Shown piece after piece: positions 6,747 through 15,152 of a stretch of 23,936 nt of DNA; the stretch's first letter is position 1, and each line of letters begins with the position of its first letter. This DNA is from JANWYT01 sp034437555. GTDB lineage: Bacteria; Chloroflexota; Anaerolineae; Aggregatilineales; Phototrophicaceae. The notes under the pieces are model-generated. The model did not search any database. It worked only from the letters and a program-made list of their open reading frames with translations, and was not told the origin of the DNA. The position numbers were made by a program, and so were the translations under genes. The DNA lies in contig DAOTTQ010000073.1 in the NCBI GenBank assembly GCA_034437555.1, positions 1 to 23,936 on the forward strand. The letters run 5' to 3'.

Positions 6747-9638
6747 TTATCGGGCGTTTGCCAGCGCATCACACGCGGGGCAACTGCCATCAGGGCGCAC
6801 AATGGCAAAGCCCGCCATCGGGTCTGCGCCATAGTAGGTAAAGTCTACGTTCCACACAATCATCATCTTTACTCTGCCACTTTGTGACGAAAGTGCCGCC
6901 GCTTCGGCTAACCACGCGGCTTGTTGTGAGACAGTGGTATTTTGCCCCCACCCAAAGTATGGGTCTAGGAAGGGAAAGCCCTCTGGTGTTAGGTAGCCTA
7001 GCTCGGTAATGCACAGGGGCTTTTGCCCGTTGATGATGCTCCAATAGGTGTTCACAATTGTGGGGAAGTAGCGCGTATAGTAGTTATCCCTAAAGTCGCC
7101 ACTGGTTGCACTGGGGCGTACCACCCCTTCGTTATAGTGCAAGCCCACACAGTCGGTATAGCCCATCCCCCCCGCATCCACCACTTCACGCAACCAACGG
7201 TCATCGTTCATCACGCTACCGGGGTATGCCCCTTCTGCGCCTGTGGGGGCGGGGGCAGCACTAATAACCAAGACACCAGGGTTAACGCGCTTAATGGCAC
7301 TATACGCACGCTGAAGCATACTGGCATACATCGCCCCGCTAATTTGCCCACGGGGCCACTCGCGGTCTAGGTTGGGTTCGTTCCACACTTCAATGGCATC
7401 GGGACCCAAGCTAGCCAAATTGCCCAGCCAAGTGGCAAAGCCGTTAATATAGCCATCACCACCTGCGCCAAGTTCACCTGCATTGCCCACCACACCCAAA
7501 AGCACCTTAAAGCCATTGGCTCTTGCGTTAGAAATTGCGCCCTGTGCTTGGTCAAAGCTTGCGCCCGATGAATAGCGAATTTGGACTTTCATCCATGTCA
7601 TGCCAGCGCGACGCATGGCTTCTATAGCGCGTCCGCTTCCCGTATCCATCACATGACCGCCATACTCAAATTGCCCTAGCTGAATACTGCCCGCGCCCGG
7701 TGCCACCACAGGAAAGTTATTAGAGGGTGCGCCCACCACGTTATTTTGCGGAACTGCCGTTGCCACAATGGGCGCGGGCGTGGGCGTAGCTGTCGGTAAG
7801 GGCGTAGGCGTGGGCGTGGGCAACGGTGTAGGCGTAGCTGTCGGGCGAAAGAACGCCACCGAAGCCCCACTGCGGACACTTTCGCTTTCAATGTCCTCAC
7901 CTGTGCCAATGACCGCCACATTAACGGCATAATTGCCATCAGGTGCATTCAGCGTAATAAGCAACGGCTCACTTAGTGCTGTGTTCACTTCGTCAATCAG
8001 TACACCATCCGCGCCTTCAATGCGCCAGCGTAACGCCAAATTCGTTGGTGAAGGCAAGGACGGCACTTGCGCTCTAAACGCCTCAATAGCTGTTAAGGCA
8101 TCTTCGGCAAGGTCATTAGAAAGCAAGTCATCAAAGCCCACCCCGCCCAACGCATACCGTGAGGCAAAATCCATCCGATAGCGTAACGCGCTAGACGTGC
8201 CTAGCCACATGCGAGCGAGTGTTTTTTGTGAAGCGTCTACATAATCTAAGAACGGCGCGTTAAGGCGTATATCTACACCCGCCAGCGCAGGCGTGCCATC
8301 CAAGCGAGCGCGTAGGGTGGCATTGGGCTGAACGATACCTTGTTCATTGACATTGTTTGCCGTCACCACCACATCACCCAAGCCGGCTAAGGCCTCATCG
8401 TAGCCCACCCGTGTAGCCGTGCCGTTGGCTTCACGGATACTTAACGCGCTTAAGCCTAGCACAATTTTATAGCGATTCATTTGGCTAATGGCATGGCGCA
8501 ATACGCCGTTGATGGGGTCATCATCGCCACTAAGATAATCTTGGGGGTTTAGCGACAGGTTGATGTGAACGTAGTCGGCACTTTGCCCAATCACGCGCCA
8601 ATCATACGCGCCCGTATCCCACGTGCCAGCCTCACTCAGAACGGGCATAGGGACAATCACGCCCAACGCCAAGCCCGCCCCGTCTAACCGAGTGCCAAGC
8701 GCACGCACAAACGCGCTAAAGTTCTCGCGTTGGTCGGTTTCTAGCCCACGATAATCTATCCAAACGCCCTTAAAGCCCCCACCACTTAGCGAAGCAATTT
8801 GGCGCACATGCTCATTTCGCAGGTCACTATTGCCGATAATCGCTTTTACGGTGTCGGTATCTAAGGCGCGAGGGTCGGAGAAGTCACGGATGACGGGCAT
8901 TACATCATAGCCCACATTCATATTAAAGCCGCCAGCAAGACTGCCCGTGAGTGCGCCATTGAGGAGTGGCTGTAAGCCCGCAGGTGCGACCATGTGCGCC
9001 AAACGTGCCACATCTTCGGTTAGAAATTGCGTTACGTCATACGTCGCCACTACTTTAGGGGGCAATGGTGCAGGCTGAAACAACGCCACATAATCATAGG
9101 GCTGTTGGGTAAGGGCTTCAACGCGCCCATCAACCCCCTGTGAGGGGATGAATTGCCATTGCCCACGCGCTTCATCATAGCCATACACATCCAATAATTC
9201 GGGGCGGGCATTAAACGGCATCGCAAGGCTAAACAAAGCACTATCAGAGGCACTATCAAAAGAACGCTCATCCCAACGCACACTATAAACGGCACTTTGC
9301 AATGCCAGATAGTAAGGAATGGCGGTGCGTGCTGTAGGAATCCATTCGGCAAGGGTGGCATCGCCCGCCGTAAAATCACGAAGGCTAACGCCGCCGACGC
9401 GCACGCCAAAGCGTTGCCCATCTGTCACAGAGGCGACCCTAAAAGAACCGTCTGGCACAGCCACGCTGTCACCGTTGTTGTCTAGCGTGGTATAGGCTTC
9501 CCCAAAGAGGCGGTCAAAGAGGCTGATGGGGGGCAAGAACAAGCCCACCCCCACCAACACAACGGCTACCAACACAGAGAGGGCAACCACAAGCGCACAC
9601 CCCTTATTATTTGGCGGTGGTGCTGTTTCGTAGCGCAT
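6747..9638 (-). CDS. Two-module membrane-anchored glycosidase: GH18-like barrel plus clan GH-A barrel
   Basis: 963 residues. Order: membrane helix (about 15-38), an unrecognised N-terminal region (about 45-190), a GH18/YaaH-like barrel (about 195-530), a small beta domain (about 530-595), a Pro/Thr linker of TPTPLP-type repeats (598-622), and a C-terminal clan GH-A barrel (about 650-960). The C-terminal barrel has acid/base Glu754 (VWNEPN) and nucleophile Glu879 (CITELGY). In the GH18-like part the strand that normally carries the catalytic Asp-x-Asp-x-Glu reads GVWIDYRGLE (291-300): the Asp survives but Arg297 stands where the Glu is expected, so this module may be non-catalytic and act as a binder. 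The C-terminus RPDGSCPAC is nearly the same as in the upstream paralogue. The ATG lies 4 bases after the previous stop with AGGGCGG upstream, indicating coupling. Confidence 0.82.
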   Translation of the reverse strand: MRYETAPPPNNKGCALVVALSVLVAVVLVGVGLFLPPISLFDRLFGEAYTTLDNNGDSVAVPDGSFRVASVTDGQRFGVRVGGVSLRDFTAGDATLAEWIPTARTAIPYYLALQSAVYSVRWDERSFDSASDSALFSLAMPFNARPELLDVYGYDEARGQWQFIPSQGVDGRVEALTQQPYDYVALFQPAPLPPKVVATYDVTQFLTEDVARLAHMVAPAGLQPLLNGALTGSLAGGFNMNVGYDVMPVIRDFSDPRALDTDTVKAIIGNSDLRNEHVRQIASLSGGGFKGVWIDYRGLETDQRENFSAFVRALGTRLDGAGLALGVIVPMPVLSEAGTWDTGAYDWRVIGQSADYVHINLSLNPQDYLSGDDDPINGVLRHAISQMNRYKIVLGLSALSIREANGTATRVGYDEALAGLGDVVVTANNVNEQGIVQPNATLRARLDGTPALAGVDIRLNAPFLDYVDASQKTLARMWLGTSSALRYRMDFASRYALGGVGFDDLLSNDLAEDALTAIEAFRAQVPSLPSPTNLALRWRIEGADGVLIDEVNTALSEPLLITLNAPDGNYAVNVAVIGTGEDIESESVRSGASVAFFRPTATPTPLPTPTPTPLPTATPTPAPIVATAVPQNNVVGAPSNNFPVVAPGAGSIQLGQFEYGGHVMDTGSGRAIEAMRRAGMTWMKVQIRYSSGASFDQAQGAISNARANGFKVLLGVVGNAGELGAGGDGYINGFATWLGNLASLGPDAIEVWNEPNLDREWPRGQISGAMYASMLQRAYSAIKRVNPGVLVISAAPAPTGAEGAYPGSVMNDDRWLREVVDAGGMGYTDCVGLHYNEGVVRPSATSGDFRDNYYTRYFPTIVNTYWSIINGQKPLCITELGYLTPEGFPFLDPYFGWGQNTTVSQQAAWLAEAAALSSQSGRVKMMIVWNVDFTYYGADPMAGFAIVRPDGSCPACDALANAR

Positions 9639-9642
9639 TGGC

Positions 9643-10965
9643 TTACCGCCCTAACAATTCACACGCGGGGCAACTACCATCAGGGCGCACAATTGCAAAG
9701 CCTGCCATGGGGTCATCACCGTATTGTTTATAGTCTACATTCCACACAATCATCAGCTTAACGCGATTGTCACCAAGCGCAGAGTCTTTTACGCCTCTTA
9801 GCCATTGTGCTTGTTCGGCAACTGTCACGTTTTGCGCCCACGCAAAGCCACCGGGCAATGACCCGAAGCCTTGTGGGGTTAAATAGCCCAGTTCGGTAAA
9901 GCACAGGGGTTTGCGCCCACCAAACGCGCGCCAATATGTATCTACCATTGAAGGATAGTAACGGGTGTAATAGGGGTTACGGGGGTCGCCCTCAGTGCGA
10001 TTAGGCGCAACAATACCCTCGTTATAGTGAATCCCAATACAATCCATATAATTCGTTGCGCCTGCTGCCGCCATGCCTTGTATGAAGGGCAAGTCATCAC
10101 AGCCCACACCACTACAGCCTCCAAAGAAGCCGGTAGGCGCGGGCGCACCACTAATCACCAATGTAGAAGGGTTGGCGGCTTTAATGGCGTTATAGGACTT
10201 CGCCAGCAATTGTGTATAAGACTGTGCGCTAATGTTGCCGGGCGTCCATTCGCGGTCAATATTGGGTTCGTTCCACACTTCAATGGCATCTGCGCCCAGT
10301 GCCGCCAAACCGCCCACATAGGCAGCATAATTGTCAAAGTAGCCCTCTTGAAGCAGTTGGTCGCGGGGACCCACCACCCCTAGTAAAATGCGAAAGCCAT
10401 TGCCCTTGACGGTGTTAATAATGCCTGCCGCGCCATCTGGCGAAAAACCAAACGAATAGCGTACTTGCACTTTTACCCACGTCATGCCGGCTTGGCGCAT
10501 ATAGTTAAACGTGGTATCGCTTAGGCTTTCAACGTGACCGCCATAGCTAAACTGTGCCAATGATGCGCTACTGGTGAGAGGTGTAGCATTGCCCTCTGCC
10601 ACCACAGGCGCACCCGCAGAGGGTACACTACCGCCAGGTGGCGCAACCACTGTAATAGGAGATTCACGGTCAATAATCGGGAGTGTAAAGGCTTGGTCAG
10701 TAGAAATGCTTAAAAATTGCGTCACTACCCAGCCAATATCACCATTTTGGGTAATGCCTCTTACCCAAGTGGCATCGCCACTACGCCCGTCTAGGGCAAT
10801 GGTTGCGCCTGCGGGCAAAATTGCCACTCTGCGCCAATCTGTGCCTGCACCCACGCGCACTTGTATAGCGGTGGTAGCAGAAGCAATCAAACCTTCTTGT
10901 GCCATTGCTGTAGTAAGTACCATTAGCAATAGCCCGATTGTCCAAAGAATACGCCGTAACGCCAT
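9643..10965 (-). CDS. Secreted SH3b-domain clan GH-A glycoside hydrolase
   Basis: 440 residues. A signal peptide (1-22, likely cut after AMA) is followed by a bacterial SH3 domain (about 27-88, with RVGAGTDWRRVAILPAG and GWVVTQFL), a short linker, and a clan GH-A barrel (about 135-440). The acid/base is Glu233 in VWNEPN and the nucleophile Glu358 in CFTELGY. The SH3b domain suggests binding to cell wall or glycan. The barrel is the closest relative of the C-terminal barrel of the next gene: LGVVG, the DREW motif, the GxHYNEGxV segment and the last 25 residues (GFAIVRPDGSCPAC) match almost without change, so the two arose by tandem duplication. This is the first gene of the seven-gene minus-strand run; GGAG sits nine bases before its ATG. 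Confidence 0.85.
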   Translation of the reverse strand: MALRRILWTIGLLLMVLTTAMAQEGLIASATTAIQVRVGAGTDWRRVAILPAGATIALDGRSGDATWVRGITQNGDIGWVVTQFLSISTDQAFTLPIIDRESPITVVAPPGGSVPSAGAPVVAEGNATPLTSSASLAQFSYGGHVESLSDTTFNYMRQAGMTWVKVQVRYSFGFSPDGAAGIINTVKGNGFRILLGVVGPRDQLLQEGYFDNYAAYVGGLAALGADAIEVWNEPNIDREWTPGNISAQSYTQLLAKSYNAIKAANPSTLVISGAPAPTGFFGGCSGVGCDDLPFIQGMAAAGATNYMDCIGIHYNEGIVAPNRTEGDPRNPYYTRYYPSMVDTYWRAFGGRKPLCFTELGYLTPQGFGSLPGGFAWAQNVTVAEQAQWLRGVKDSALGDNRVKLMIVWNVDYKQYGDDPMAGFAIVRPDGSCPACELLGR

Positions 10966-11001
10966 GAGAATTTCTCCAAATACTATCTTTTATTTGTGAT
11001 G

Positions 11002-11030
11002 ATTCTAGGTGATTTATGGGGGCGTGGGTA
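11002..11030 (-). promoter_or_regulatory. Possible promoter of the glycosidase operon
   Basis: On the minus strand TAGAAT (11002-11007, 5/6 to the -10 consensus) lies 17 bases from a poor -35 (TACCCA, 11025-11030), about 37 bases before the first glycosidase ATG. The gap between this gene and the rho terminator is the only obvious place for an operon promoter. Confidence 0.3.
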
Positions 11031-11083
11031 GGGAAGATTAGATGGCGTAGGTAAAGCGTGCGCTAACGCGGGCAATCGACCCC

Positions 11084-11123
11084 ACAAAAAAAGAGGAGGT
11101 ACGCCTGTGCGTGCCTCCTCTTT
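11084..11123 (-). terminator. Intrinsic terminator of rho
   Basis: A 15-bp near-perfect stem (one G-T pair; GAGGAGG core) with a CTGT-type 4-base loop spans 11090-11123. On the minus strand it is followed by a run of T (A run at 11086-11092). It lies about 10 bases after the rho stop codon and separates rho from the glycosidase run. Confidence 0.92.
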
Positions 11124-11133
11124 GGGGTCATAT

Positions 11134-12426
11134 TTAGGTAAAGCGCAGTTGCGCCGGCGAGATATTGGTGCCGGGCAAACTGTTTAAGAAGTCCTCATTG
11201 GTGGCATACGTCTTAAACGTATTGATGAGTTGTTCGGTTGCCACAATTTCGCCCATCTCGTCTTGCTCGGCAAGGTGTAGCCACATACGGCGCATGGTAA
11301 ACACGCGCTGTACCATGTCGGGTCCTAATAGCAATTCTTCACGGCGGGTAGAAGATTGGGCAATGTCTAGCGCAGGGAACATACGGCGTTCTTGCAAACG
11401 GCGCGACAAATGAAGCTCCATATTGCCTGTACCCTTAAATTCTTCGTAAATCACATCGTCCATCTTGCTACCTGTATTTACCAAGCAAGTGGCAATAATG
11501 GTTAGGCTACCGCCTTCTTCAACGTTACGGGCAGCCCCAAAGATACGCTTCGGGGGATGAATGGCAGAGGGGTCGAGACCGCCTGATAGCGTCCGCCCGC
11601 TGGTCGGCACGACCAAGTTATAAGCGCGCGCCAAGCGCGTTACACTATCCAACAAAATCACCACATCGCGCTTTAGCTCTACCAAACGCTTGGCGCGTTC
11701 TAGTGCCATTTCTGCGACGCGCACATGATGTTGTATGGGGTCATCAAACGTGCTGGCAATCACTTCAGCATCTACCGACCTGTCCATGTCCGTGACTTCT
11801 TCGGGGCGTTCCCCAATCAGTACAATCATCAAATGGACTTGGGGGTAATTTTCACTAATGGCGTTGGCAATATCCTTAAGAATGGTCGTTTTACCCGCTT
11901 TCGGGGGCGACACAATTAGCCCACGTTGCCCCTTACCTACAGGCGCAATCAGGTTAAGCAAGCGCGTAGAAAGAATATTGGGGTGGGTTTCTAGGTTATA
12001 ACGTTGCAATGGGAAAATAGGGGTAAGGTTTTCAAAATTTTCACGGCGTTTCACTTCATCGGGGGGCAAACCATTTATTGAGTTGACGCGCAATAGTCCA
12101 AAATATTTTTCACTATCTTTAGGCTGGCGCACCTGCCCGATGACCATATCACCCGTTCGCATGTTAAAGCGTTTAATTTGTGATTGGCTAACGTAGATGT
12201 CATTGGGCCCCGGCAAATAGTTTTCGGCTCGTAAGAAGCCCATACCATCGTCCATGATGTCTAGCACACCGCCCCGAAGCTGCAAACCTTGTCGTTCTGC
12301 ATCAATACGCATAATGCCAATGATGAGGTCGTCTTTTTTAAGTCTGCTAAAACGGGGAAGTTCTTCCTTGCGTGCGATATCTCGCAATTCAGCTAGGGTT
12401 TTGCTCTCTAGTTGTGCAATATCCAT
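11134..12426 (-). CDS. rho: Transcription termination factor Rho
   Basis: Rho is the hexameric RNA-dependent ATPase that ends transcription of untranslated RNA. The 430 residues cover the usual layout: N-terminal helical Rho-N domain (about 3-45), cold-shock-like RNA-binding domain (about 50-118, with GMGFLR), and the RecA-like ATPase. Walker A is PPKAGKTT (174-181), Walker B VVILLD (255-260), the Q-loop region VPTSGRTLSGG (273-283), and the R-loop region MDDVIYEEFKGTGN (322-335). The ATG at 12426 has GGAG about 5 bases upstream. It has its own hairpin terminator and is divergent from maeB, so it is probably a single-gene unit. There is no long insertion in the N-terminal domain, unlike the actinobacterial forms. 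Confidence 0.97.
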   Translation of the reverse strand: MDIAQLESKTLAELRDIARKEELPRFSRLKKDDLIIGIMRIDAERQGLQLRGGVLDIMDDGMGFLRAENYLPGPNDIYVSQSQIKRFNMRTGDMVIGQVRQPKDSEKYFGLLRVNSINGLPPDEVKRRENFENLTPIFPLQRYNLETHPNILSTRLLNLIAPVGKGQRGLIVSPPKAGKTTILKDIANAISENYPQVHLMIVLIGERPEEVTDMDRSVDAEVIASTFDDPIQHHVRVAEMALERAKRLVELKRDVVILLDSVTRLARAYNLVVPTSGRTLSGGLDPSAIHPPKRIFGAARNVEEGGSLTIIATCLVNTGSKMDDVIYEEFKGTGNMELHLSRRLQERRMFPALDIAQSSTRREELLLGPDMVQRVFTMRRMWLHLAEQDEMGEIVATEQLINTFKTYATNEDFLNSLPGTNISPAQLRFT

Positions 12427-12529
12427 TGTTGCTCCAAGTGCGATTGTGCTATTGAACTACAGACAGGGTAGACAGGGTGAAACGACAAACCATGAGGAAT
12501 TTAGATTGTTGTTTGGTTGGGGGTGTTCA
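12427..12529 (-). promoter_or_regulatory. Rho leader with weak promoter candidate
   Basis: The 355-base stretch between rho and maeB has no gene. On the rho side, TCTAAA (12500-12505) lies 18 bases from TGAACA (12524-12529), both 4/6 to consensus, giving a leader of about 65 bases before the ATG. A tandem 9-base repeat lies inside this leader. Nothing else is evident between 12530 and about 12697. Confidence 0.3.
12461..12478. repeat. Tandem 9-bp direct repeat in the rho leader
   Basis: AGACAGGGT occurs twice with no spacer (12461-12469 and 12470-12478). It could be a slippage product or a tandem binding site; nothing decides between them. Confidence 0.6.
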
Positions 12530-12697
12530 CTTGTCTGGGTTACGTTTAATGAGTGGGTATTTGGCAATACTGCCTTATGAACGGTATCCTACCACAGTTT
12601 CTTGTGTGGGTCAAATTTTTTCATTCTTATGACATTTCTGCCCAGAAAGGTACAGCGTATCCCTTTTCATAGTGGCAAAGCGTCCTTCAGTTTTTTG

Positions 12698-12726
12698 TTA
12701 CCATTCACCCCAAATGGTGTTATCAT
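12698..12726 (+). promoter_or_regulatory. Probable maeB promoter with inverted repeat in its spacer
   Basis: TTACCA (12698-12703, 4/6 to -35), a 17-base spacer and TATCAT (12721-12726, 5/6 to -10) preceded by TGT, an extended -10. An inverted repeat ACCATT/AATGGT (12700-12705, 12713-12718) with a 7-base centre covers the -35 and the spacer, a place where an operator would block polymerase. The predicted leader is about 50 bases. Confidence 0.5.
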
Positions 12727-12781
12727 TGGCACACACACAACAAGGCTTTACACACATCATCACAGAAGGGGCAATATAACT

Positions 12782-15031
12782 ATGGCAATTACACGACAAG
12801 ACGCGCTCGATTATCACATGAAGGGCAGACCGGGCAAAATAGAAGTTGTTCCCACCAAGCCCCTTGCTACCCAACGCGACCTTTCGCTTGCCTATTCACC
12901 GGGTGTTGCCGATGCTGTTATGGAAATCGTCAACGACCCCCTTAGTGTTTATGCACTAACCGCAAAAGCCAATTTAGTGGGTGTCATTAGTAACGGCAGT
13001 GCCATTTTAGGCTTAGGAAACAAGGGTGCGCTGGCATCCAAGCCCGTCATGGAAGGCAAGGGCGTTTTATTTAAGAAGTTTGCCGATATTGACGTTTTCG
13101 ACATTGAAATTAATGCCGTAACCGCCGATGAGATTATTGCCGCCGTCCGCGCTGTTGCGCCCACATTTGGCGGTATTAACCTAGAGGACATCAAAGCCCC
13201 GGAGTGCTTTGAAGTAGAAGAACGCCTGAAAGCCGAGCTGGATATTCCCGTGTTTCATGATGACCAACACGGCACAGCCATCATCAGCGGGGCTGCCCTA
13301 ATGAACGCCTGCCGTTTAACGGGGCGCGACCTTGCCAATGTGCGTGTGGTGATTGTGGGTGCAGGGGCAGCCGGCGTAGCCACCGCCCGTTTTTACGTCA
13401 CATTGGGCATTAAACGCGAAAACATCATTATGTGTGACATTCACGGCGTAATTTATGAAGGGCGCGAAGTGGATATGGACGTATATAAGGGAGCATTCGC
13501 CACCAAAAGCAACATCCGCACCCTAGAAGATGCCTTAAAGGGTGCAGACATGGTGCTAGGCTTGTCAGCAAAGGGCGCAATTAAAGCCGAATGGCTCTTG
13601 GGGATGAATCCCGACCCGATTGTACTGGCAATGGCAAACCCCGACCCCGAGATTACCCCCGAAGAAACACGCCGTGTACGCCCCGATGCCATCATTGGCA
13701 CAGGCAGAAGTGACTACCCTAACCAAGTGAACAACGTGCTGGGTTTTCCCTTCATCTTTAGGGGCGCACTAGACGTATATGCCACGCAAATTAACGAAGA
13801 AATGAAGCGTGCTGCCTCCGAAGCTCTGATTGCCCTAACGCATGAGGACATTCCCGACAGCGTGCTTTCGGCGTATGGCTTAACGGCTCTTAAATTTGGG
13901 CGCGATTATCTCATTCCAAAACCCCTAGACCCGCGCGTTTTGCTGTGGGTTGCGCCTGCGGTGGCAAAAGCCGCAATGGAAAGTGGCGTTGCTCGCCGTC
14001 ATATTGACCTAGAGCAATATAAAGAAGAATTGATTGCTCGGCAGGGGCAAGGGCAAATTGTGCGTAACTACATTATGAACAAAGCCAAACACGGCACAAA
14101 GAAGCGCATTGTCTTTGCAGAAGGACGCGAGCCTAAAGTGATTCGTGCCGCCGCCCGTGTGCAAGAAGAAGGCATTGGTATTCCCATTTTGGTGGGCGAT
14201 AGGGAGACCATCCAAAGCAAAATTCAAGAGTTGGGCTTGCGCTTTAACCCCGAAATTGTGTTTCATTTGGACAGCGAAAAGTTGCCCTCTTATGTCGATG
14301 CGCTCTATAAACTACGCAGTCGCAAGGGCGTTACCCGTGAAAAAGCCGAATCGCTGGTTCGCAGTCGGCTGTACTTTGCGCCCATGATGGTAAAGATGGG
14401 CGATGCTGATGCAATGGTGAGTGGGATTGCCCACGAATACCCCGACGTGATTCGCCCCTCACTGCAAATTTTTGGCACACGCGAGGGCGCACAGGTGGCG
14501 TGTGGGGTATACATTATGATTGTGCGCGGGGATGTGTTCTTGTTCACCGATGCCACTGTCAACATCGACATGGACAGCGAAAAAATGAGCGAAATTGCTA
14601 TTCTTGCCAACGATTTCGCCAAAACCATTGGCATAGAACCCAAAGTCGCGCTCCTTAGCTTTAGCAATTTTGGTAGCACACCGCATCCCAAGAGCAAAAT
14701 GGTGAGCGATGCCCTGCGCCTGATTCAAAAGAAACGCCCCGATATGATAGTAGACGGTGAAATGCAAGCCGATACAGCTATCGTGGAGCAATTAGTAGAA
14801 GAACGCTACCCCTTTAGCCGTGTAAAAGGCGCAAACGTGCTGGTGTTTCCTAGCCTAGAAAGTGCCAACATTAGCTATAAATTGGTAGCCCGTTTAAGCG
14901 ACGGAACTGCCATTGGGCCCATCTTGTTAGGGATGGGTGCGCCTGTTCATGTGTTGCAAGCGGGGGATGACGTGGAGGACATTGTGGCGATTGCTGCTGT
15001 TGCCGCAATGGACGCACAATCACGCGGATAA
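12782..15031 (+). CDS. maeB: NADP-dependent malic enzyme with C-terminal phosphotransacetylase-like domain
   Basis: MaeB-type enzymes decarboxylate malate to pyruvate with NAD(P)+. The 749 residues show the malic N-terminal domain (1-160, with LAYSPGVA and FHDDQHGTA), the Rossmann NAD(P)-binding domain (about 165-415, with IVGAGAAGVA at 191-200) and a phosphate acetyl/butyryltransferase-like domain (about 430-749). That last domain usually regulates the enzyme and binds acetyl-CoA rather than catalysing. The usual catalytic Tyr (LAYSPG) and Lys (ASKPVMEGK) are present. The frame is open 60 codons further up to a TTG, but the ATG at 12782 is the true start: GAAGGGG lies ten bases upstream, the family begins here (MAITRQDALDYH), and the upstream residues are hydrophobic nonsense. 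No terminator follows; recA begins 121 bases later with its own promoter. Confidence 0.95.
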   Translation: MAITRQDALDYHMKGRPGKIEVVPTKPLATQRDLSLAYSPGVADAVMEIVNDPLSVYALTAKANLVGVISNGSAILGLGNKGALASKPVMEGKGVLFKKFADIDVFDIEINAVTADEIIAAVRAVAPTFGGINLEDIKAPECFEVEERLKAELDIPVFHDDQHGTAIISGAALMNACRLTGRDLANVRVVIVGAGAAGVATARFYVTLGIKRENIIMCDIHGVIYEGREVDMDVYKGAFATKSNIRTLEDALKGADMVLGLSAKGAIKAEWLLGMNPDPIVLAMANPDPEITPEETRRVRPDAIIGTGRSDYPNQVNNVLGFPFIFRGALDVYATQINEEMKRAASEALIALTHEDIPDSVLSAYGLTALKFGRDYLIPKPLDPRVLLWVAPAVAKAAMESGVARRHIDLEQYKEELIARQGQGQIVRNYIMNKAKHGTKKRIVFAEGREPKVIRAAARVQEEGIGIPILVGDRETIQSKIQELGLRFNPEIVFHLDSEKLPSYVDALYKLRSRKGVTREKAESLVRSRLYFAPMMVKMGDADAMVSGIAHEYPDVIRPSLQIFGTREGAQVACGVYIMIVRGDVFLFTDATVNIDMDSEKMSEIAILANDFAKTIGIEPKVALLSFSNFGSTPHPKSKMVSDALRLIQKKRPDMIVDGEMQADTAIVEQLVEERYPFSRVKGANVLVFPSLESANISYKLVARLSDGTAIGPILLGMGAPVHVLQAGDDVEDIVAIAAVAAMDAQSRG

Positions 15032-15034
15032 CGC

Positions 15035-15063
15035 TTGCAAATTTAGAAAATTTGTGCTACTAT
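15035..15063 (+). promoter_or_regulatory. recA promoter with embedded palindrome (candidate SOS operator)
   Basis: TTGCAA (15035-15040, 4/6) and TACTAT (15058-15063, 4/6) are exactly 17 bases apart, and TGC before the -10 makes an extended -10. A perfect palindrome CAAATTT-AGA-AAATTTG (15038-15054) fills most of the -35/-10 interval. LexA commonly represses recA from such a place, but the motif differs from the E. coli and Bacillus/Mycobacterium LexA boxes, so the repressor identity is an inference. The 5' leader would be about 80 bases. Confidence 0.5.
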
Positions 15064-15152
15064 TTCTCTTATCCTGATTGGGAATTTCTAGCGAATCCGA
15101 TTAGACTATTAGACAAAGCACAACACAGACCATCAGAGGCGAAAATAACATT

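Noticed and set aside
7741..7850. Repeat-like DNA that could be taken for a tandem repeat array or CRISPR
   Set aside because: It encodes the Pro/Thr linker (TPTPLP-type) of the two-module glycosidase; units are short and variable with no spacers.
12602..12781. Upstream extension of the malic enzyme frame to a TTG
   Set aside because: The 60 extra codons have no ribosome site, do not resemble the family and cover the predicted promoter; the family start and a GAAGGGG site fit the ATG at 12782.
15032..15060. The recA upstream palindrome as terminator of maeB
   Set aside because: The stem is A/T only, with no T run after it, and it lies between promoter boxes; an operator fits better.
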